A DNA stretch of 8,460 nt from the NCBI GenBank assembly GCA_016200745.1, contig JACQEF010000166.1, positions 1 to 8,460 on the forward strand, read 5' to 3'. Shown here one piece after another: positions 5,292 through 8,460 of the stretch (the stretch's first letter is position 1; each line of letters opens with the position of its first letter). The notes under the pieces are model-generated. The model did not search any database. It was not told the DNA's origin and worked only from the letters and a program-made list of their open reading frames with translations. The translations under genes and the position numbers were made by a program. Source of the stretch: Chloroflexota bacterium (GTDB lineage: Bacteria > Chloroflexota > Limnocylindria > Limnocylindrales > CSP1-4).

Positions 5292-7979
5292 TTACGGACA
5301 GAACGTGGCCACGATGGTGCCCGTGCCGGGATGGCCCGGGCTCGGCGCGTAGCCGGCGTCGGTCCTCACGACGACGATGCCGCCCCAGTGGCCGCCGATC
5401 GTCGAGCCGGACTTCGTGACCGAATCCGTCACGAGCACGCCCATGTACGAGGGCACGCTGCCGGTCGGCGGCGGGCTGTTTCCCGGATCGGTCGTGAACG
5501 TGATCCCGCAGACGGTCGCGGGGCTGCTGGCGGGCAGCGTCGAGACGGTCCCGTCGAAGCCCTTGTACGAGGCCGGGCCGGGCCCGCCGGTCATCGAATT
5601 CACCTTCGACCACGAGTCGCTCCACCAGGTCACGTCCGTGGACGGACCGGCGGCCGCCGCGGTCAGATCGCCGAGGCTGAACGCGCCACGGGTCGGGAAC
5701 GCGAACACGATCGCGGTCTTGCCCGTGTCGGCCGACGGCAGGTAGTAGGCGTCCCCGGCGAACGTCGCCGAGATCGGCTCGGGGCCGAGGGCCCCGCTGA
5801 ACGTGAGGCTGCAACTGGCGTCCCCGGCGCTGTCCGTGAACCCGGTGCAGCTCTGGCCGCCGACGGACAGCACGATCGCCTGGCCGAACGGCACCGGCGC
5901 CGTCGTCCCGTCCTCGAGCAGCCGCGCCGACAGCGTCACGCCGGAGGCTCCCTGCAGGATGACCGTCGGACCCGTGTAGGTCAGGGTCGTCTCCTCCCTG
6001 GTGATCACGAACGGATCGCTGTCGCTGCTGGCCAGGTAGTCCACGTCGCCCGCGAACGACGTGACGATGTTGACGTTGCCGGCCGGCTGGGTCGGCGTGA
6101 TCGAGCAGGAGGCGTGCCCGAGCGCGTCGGTCAGGACGGGCCCGCAGCTGTCGCCGACCCCGAGCGTGAAGGTGATCGGCTTGCCGGCGATCGGGGCGCC
6201 GCCGTCGGGATCGACGAGCGTCGCCGAGGCCGTGAACGGATCGTGGTAGTCCTGCGTCAGGTCGCCCGTGTAGGTGACCTGACTCTCTTCCTGGTTGATG
6301 GTGAACGCCGCGCTCCCGGTGGCCGCGTTGTAGGCACCGTCGCCGGCGTAGCTCGCGCTGACGGTGCCGGGTCCGGGCGGATGCTGGGTGATCGTCAGCG
6401 CGCAGGAGGCGTGCCCGAGCGCGTTCGTCGTCCCGACGCAGGACTGGCTGCCCAGGGTGAAGGTCACCTGGGCACCCGGAATCGGCGCGGACGTGCCCGC
6501 CACGACCAGGTCACCGGCCAGCAGCGCGAGATCGTTGAAGTCGGCATCGGTGTTGCCGCTGTAGGTCAGCGTGGCGTTGATCTTGCAGGCGCCGAGGGTG
6601 ATGACGCCGGTGAAGCTCGAGGGATCGATGCTGTTGACCGCGACGTACGCGTTCCCGGCCGCATCGACGTACTCGTCCCCGGCGCGCAGGCCGCCGCTGT
6701 GTCCGACCGGCACGCCGCCGACCTGGTCCACCCAGTACGAGCGGTTGGCCGCCTCGAGGTGGAGCACGAAAGCGTCGGCCGGGATCCCCCGGTCCCAGCC
6801 GGACTTGGAGCGCAGCTCGACCGTGTAGCGATCGGCCGTGGCCGTCCCGCCTTCACCGGCCGGAACGGGGATCACCTTGCTCGACGGGATCCGTACCTCC
6901 TGGTAGCCGCTCGCCTCCGGGTGGTTCAGGGCGGCCATGGCGTACGTGCTCTGTGTGCACGAGCCGTTGCTGAAGGTGGTCTCCCGGGCACCCGGGATCC
7001 AGCCCTGGAGGTCGAGCTGCACGGCGTTGAGCCCGGGACCCTTGCTGGTTCCCCCGAACGTCGAGCCACCGAACGTGGTCCCGGCGCCGCTGAAGGCGTA
7101 GATGCAGCTGATGGCGCTCATGATGTCGTAGCAGTCGTTGTAGTCGTTGGTCGAGTTCGACAGCGCCCGCGAGTGATCGAAGTTGAAGCCGTGGCCCATC
7201 TCGTGGGTGAACACCGACAACGGGATGTCGTGCGCGCCGACCACGCCGCCGAGCGTGTAGCCATGGCCGTTGAGGGTGACCGAGCCCTGGCCGAAGCCGA
7301 ACAGGTCGCCCGGAACGTTCACGGTGGCGCCGGCCGCGTGCGACTTGGCGGTCGTGCCGCCCTGGGCGCGCTGGATCGTGAAGGTCGTGCCGGTGATGCC
7401 CGTCACGTTGACCGTCTCCGAGTTGCCGTTGTTCGGCAGCGAGCCGTCGTCGATCGACATGAGGAACGGCGGCGTCGGGAAGTTGGCCCCGTCGCCGACG
7501 GTGGTCGAGGCCACCGACAGCGTCGTGACGCTGGCATCGATCGCGGCCGTCGTCGTGCTGGTAGCCTCGGGGAAGACGACGATGGCGTCGGTGTAATTGT
7601 TGAAGTTCACGAACGGCTCGGCAGCCTCGGCGCAGCTGCTCCATTTCTGGCCGCGGCCATAGCCGCCCCACGTGTCCCGGGTGATGGGGAGGGTGTACCA
7701 GCCCTTCACGACCGTGCCCGATACGCTGAAGCTGCCGTACGACACGTCGTGCCAGAAATCGAGGGCACCGAGCTCCCCCGCTCCGGCATCCGAGAACATG
7801 TGCTCGAAGTAGCTCGGCGGAAACGGCTGCTGGGTCTGGTTGCTGAAGTTGCACAGCACGACGACCACCGGATGGCTCCCCGAGATCGCGCTCGCTGGTG
7901 CGGCTCCGACGGCGAGGCTGACGATCAGCAGACAGGCGGCGACGGCCGCACGGAGACGGGCCCTGGGACGCACGTGCAT
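5292..7979 (-). CDS. Secreted M6/metzincin-like metalloprotease with Ig-like repeats
   Basis: This encodes about 895 residues of a predicted secreted zinc endopeptidase. Residues 1-31 form a signal peptide: a basic MHVRPRARLR stretch, a hydrophobic core, and an ASA cleavage site. The mature N terminus resembles M6-type proteases (VVVVLCNFS, then FWHDVSYGSFSVSGTVVKGW at about 75-94). The zinc motif is HEMGHGFNFDH (H259, E260, H263, H269), followed by a CYDIM Met-turn (M287). A beta-rich module of about 84 residues (139-222) interrupts the catalytic domain before the zinc helix. Three Ig-like repeats follow (467-563, 564-662, 663-761), each with a Cys pair, and then a C-terminal domain (762-895). 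The start is placed at ATG 7979, which has GAGG 6 bases upstream. An in-frame GTG at 7991 would add four residues but has no ribosome site before it. The exact peptidase family (M6, M11 or another metzincin group) is uncertain. Confidence 0.85.
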   Translation of the reverse strand: MHVRPRARLRAAVAACLLIVSLAVGAAPASAISGSHPVVVVLCNFSNQTQQPFPPSYFEHMFSDAGAGELGALDFWHDVSYGSFSVSGTVVKGWYTLPITRDTWGGYGRGQKWSSCAEAAEPFVNFNNYTDAIVVFPEATSTTTAAIDASVTTLSVASTTVGDGANFPTPPFLMSIDDGSLPNNGNSETVNVTGITGTTFTIQRAQGGTTAKSHAAGATVNVPGDLFGFGQGSVTLNGHGYTLGGVVGAHDIPLSVFTHEMGHGFNFDHSRALSNSTNDYNDCYDIMSAISCIYAFSGAGTTFGGSTFGGTSKGPGLNAVQLDLQGWIPGARETTFSNGSCTQSTYAMAALNHPEASGYQEVRIPSSKVIPVPAGEGGTATADRYTVELRSKSGWDRGIPADAFVLHLEAANRSYWVDQVGGVPVGHSGGLRAGDEYVDAAGNAYVAVNSIDPSSFTGVITLGACKINATLTYSGNTDADFNDLALLAGDLVVAGTSAPIPGAQVTFTLGSQSCVGTTNALGHASCALTITQHPPGPGTVSASYAGDGAYNAATGSAAFTINQEESQVTYTGDLTQDYHDPFTASATLVDPDGGAPIAGKPITFTLGVGDSCGPVLTDALGHASCSITPTQPAGNVNIVTSFAGDVDYLASSDSDPFVITREETTLTYTGPTVILQGASGVTLSARLLEDGTTAPVPFGQAIVLSVGGQSCTGFTDSAGDASCSLTFSGALGPEPISATFAGDAYYLPSADTGKTAIVFAFPTRGAFSLGDLTAAAAGPSTDVTWWSDSWSKVNSMTGGPGPASYKGFDGTVSTLPASSPATVCGITFTTDPGNSPPPTGSVPSYMGVLVTDSVTKSGSTIGGHWGGIVVVRTDAGYAPSPGHPGTGTIVATFCP
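5295..5696 (-). other. C-terminal conserved domain of the metalloprotease
   Basis: This codes for residues 762-895, opening with RGAFSLGD and containing a WWSDSWSKVN stretch, GFDG, a Pro/Ser segment with C824, VTKSGSTIGG and a final PGHPGTGTIVATFCP with C894. From memory, very similar domains close many secreted Ig-repeat proteins of Actinomycetota and Chloroflexota, with the same pattern of a late CG motif, PSYM, VTKSGSTI and a terminal Cys. I know of no assigned function. C824 and C894 could form a disulfide. Confidence 0.55.
6105..6127. repeat. 23-base direct repeat, copy in Ig unit 2
   Basis: This 23-base block is identical to 6402-6424 and lies exactly 297 bases (99 codons) away in the same reading frame. 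It encodes most of the ALGHASC motif. It marks the two Ig-like units as products of an in-frame duplication. Confidence 0.8.
6402..6424. repeat. 23-base direct repeat, copy in Ig unit 1
   Basis: This is the second copy of the block at 6105-6127, in the equivalent position of the first Ig-like unit. The corresponding DNA of the third unit has diverged. Confidence 0.8.
7314..7565 (-). other. Beta-rich module inserted in the protease catalytic domain
   Basis: This codes for about residues 139-222, a Thr/Ser/Val-rich segment. It contains an alternating AAIDASVTTLSVAS stretch, FPTPPFLMSID, SETVNVTGITGTTFTIQRA and GGTTAKSHAAGATV. This resembles a small beta module that recurs in phage tail and surface proteins (pattern: V(T/S)GTTFT(I/V)xRxxxGTTAxxHAAGATV). 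It sits between the DAIVVFPE strand and the GVVGAHDIPLSVFTHEMGH zinc helix of the metalloprotease. Family recognition is from memory. Confidence 0.5.
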
Positions 7980-7985
7980 GCCCTC

Positions 7986-7989
7986 CCTC
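7986..7989 (-). promoter_or_regulatory. Candidate ribosome binding site of the metalloprotease
   Basis: GAGG on the minus strand ends 6 bases before the ATG at 7979, within a longer GAGGGAGGG run (7989-7981). This favours 7979 over the GTG at 7991, which overlaps the purine run itself. Confidence 0.5.
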
Positions 7990-8020
7990 ACGCTGCGGGC
8001 GACGAGACGATGGAGGCCTG

Positions 8021-8078
8021 CCCGGGACGACCGCTCCGCGAACGGCCTGACGGTCCGCGTTCCGCGATTGGTCCCGGG
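8021..8078. repeat. 8-bp inverted repeat in the metalloprotease leader
   Basis: CCCGGGAC at 8021-8028 is matched by GTCCCGGG at 8071-8078, with arm centres 50 bases apart. A second inner pair, GACCG (8029-8033) and CGGTC (8051-8055), lies inside. It could be a pair of operator half-sites or a leader RNA fold, but the surrounding G+C richness makes a chance match possible. Confidence 0.35.
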
Positions 8079-8104
8079 TGAGCCGTCGACGCTCCGCTGC
8101 GCGG

Positions 8105-8133
8105 ATGGTTCGCCGGTGCCGGATCGGCGTCAA
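8105..8133 (-). promoter_or_regulatory. Weak sigma-70-like promoter candidate for the metalloprotease
   Basis: On the minus strand TTGACG (8133-8128) is followed after 17 bases by AACCAT (8110-8105). The -35 box matches five of six consensus bases and the -10 box three of six. It lies in the gap of about 200 bases between the GH1 gene and the metalloprotease and would give a leader of roughly 120 bases. No other coding or RNA feature was seen in 7992-8188. Confidence 0.3.
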
Positions 8134-8188
8134 TCCGGGAAATTCGTACGGGGCCCAGGAGTCCCAGTCGGCCCGTCCAGCCTGCGCG

Positions 8189-8460
8189 TCAGACGGCCGC
8201 GGGCACGAGGTCGATCGGTGGCAGCCGGCCGGTCCGCGCAAGCTCGCGGTACCAGTAAGCCGAGTCCTTCCAGGTTCGCTCGAGCGTGTCCAGGTCCACG
8301 TGGATCACGCCGAAGCGCCGGTCGTAGCCCCACGACCACTCGAAGTTGTCGAGCAACGACCAGACGAAGTAGCCGCGGACGTCCGCGCCCGCATCGATGG
8401 CCGCGCCGACGGCGTCGATGTGGTCGTGCAGGTAGGCGACCCGGTCGGCGTCGTGCACGC
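8189..8460 (-). CDS. GH1 family beta-glucosidase, C-terminal end (5' partial)
   Basis: This is the last 89 residues of a glycoside hydrolase family 1 enzyme, which releases terminal glucose or related sugars from beta-linked disaccharides by a retaining mechanism in a TIM barrel. The segment opens with VHDADRVAYLHDH, an internal family motif, so its first codon (GTG at 8458) is not a start. The diagnostic DVRGYFVWSLLDNFEW block follows, with W33, E40 and W41 (partial numbering) at the positions that bind the glucose in the -1 subsite in the family. RFGVIHVD and RTWKDSAYWY complete the normal C terminus. The acid/base (NEP) and nucleophile (ENG) motifs lie upstream, beyond the right edge. It ends about 210 bases before the metalloprotease start on the same strand. 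No clear terminator was seen after it, so read-through is possible. The product is probably cytoplasmic, as usual for the family. Confidence 0.93.
   Translation of the reverse strand, partial: VHDADRVAYLHDHIDAVGAAIDAGADVRGYFVWSLLDNFEWSWGYDRRFGVIHVDLDTLERTWKDSAYWYRELARTGRLPPIDLVPAAV

Larger units (their letters stand above)
5697..6581 (-). repeat. Three tandem Ig-like domain repeats (about 99 codons each)
   Basis: Units at 6291-6581, 5994-6290 and 5697-5993 encode three homologous beta-sandwich repeats of the bacterial Ig-like type. Each opens with a TYSG/TYTG strand, has an SC...ASC pair with 11 or 12 residues between cysteines (C514/C526, C612/C625, C711/C723), and ends in an FAGD/YAGD block followed by a Tyr. 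Such repeats usually act as spacers or carbohydrate- or surface-binding stalks. Repeats 1 and 2 still share a 23-base identical block. Confidence 0.75.

Noticed and set aside
7920..7979. Possible lipobox (VAAC) in the metalloprotease signal peptide
   Set aside because: The Cys (residue 16) lies at the beginning of the hydrophobic core, with too little hydrophobic sequence before it and a good ASA signal peptidase I site after it.
5331..8081. A 916-codon open frame on the plus strand opposite the metalloprotease
   Set aside because: It is rich in Arg, Ala, Gly and Asp with no recognisable domain, and is antisense to a gene with clear signal peptide, zinc motif and repeats. Long antisense open frames are expected in DNA this G+C-rich.
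8130..8188. Possible terminator just after the GH1 gene (a GGGCC/GGCCC pairing)
   Set aside because: The stem is only 5-6 bp with a loop of about 12 bases and no T run; weak in this base composition.
6853..8241. A 462-codon minus-strand open frame in another frame over the metalloprotease N-terminal half and the leader
   Set aside because: Composition is Arg/Gln/His-rich frame-shadow type; the metalloprotease frame contains all the family motifs.

Overview
The window is G+C-rich throughout (roughly 70% by eye) and is densely coded. It holds four protein genes, two of them cut by the window edges. The mix of a bacterial alpha-2-macroglobulin, a luciferase-like (probably F420-dependent) oxidoreductase, a secreted metalloprotease with Ig-like repeats and a GH1 beta-glucosidase, together with the G+C content, fits a soil or freshwater Chloroflexota (for example the Limnocylindria/Ellin6529 type) or a high-G+C Actinomycetota. 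No rRNA or other marker gene is present, so the placement is inference. I saw no tRNA, rRNA, CRISPR array, insertion sequence or integrase.

Left half, plus strand: the 3' part of a very large alpha-2-macroglobulin-like gene (1413 codons visible, start beyond the left edge) lacks the thioester CxEQ motif and has only two cysteines, both near the C terminus. After an 85-base gap comes a complete 299-residue luciferase-like monooxygenase-family oxidoreductase, started at 4329 because a perfect AGGAGG sits 6 bases upstream.

Right half, minus strand: the 3' end of a GH1 beta-glucosidase runs in from the right edge. A leader of about 200 bases with a weak promoter candidate and an inverted repeat follows. 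Then comes a secreted M6/metzincin-like metalloprotease of about 895 residues: signal peptide, zincin catalytic domain interrupted by a beta-rich inserted module, three tandem Ig-like repeats with conserved Cys pairs, and a C-terminal domain often seen at the ends of surface or secreted proteins. The oxidoreductase and metalloprotease genes converge on a 63-base spacer that contains one strong 14-bp hairpin, probably a shared bidirectional terminator.

Functionally the window looks like ordinary accessory, cell-envelope and secretome content rather than one pathway. The most notable points are the domain insertion within the metalloprotease catalytic domain, the thioester-less macroglobulin with a glycine-rich putative bait segment, and the proximity of a secreted protease and a protease-inhibitor-family protein. 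I did not find a convincing new multi-gene system.
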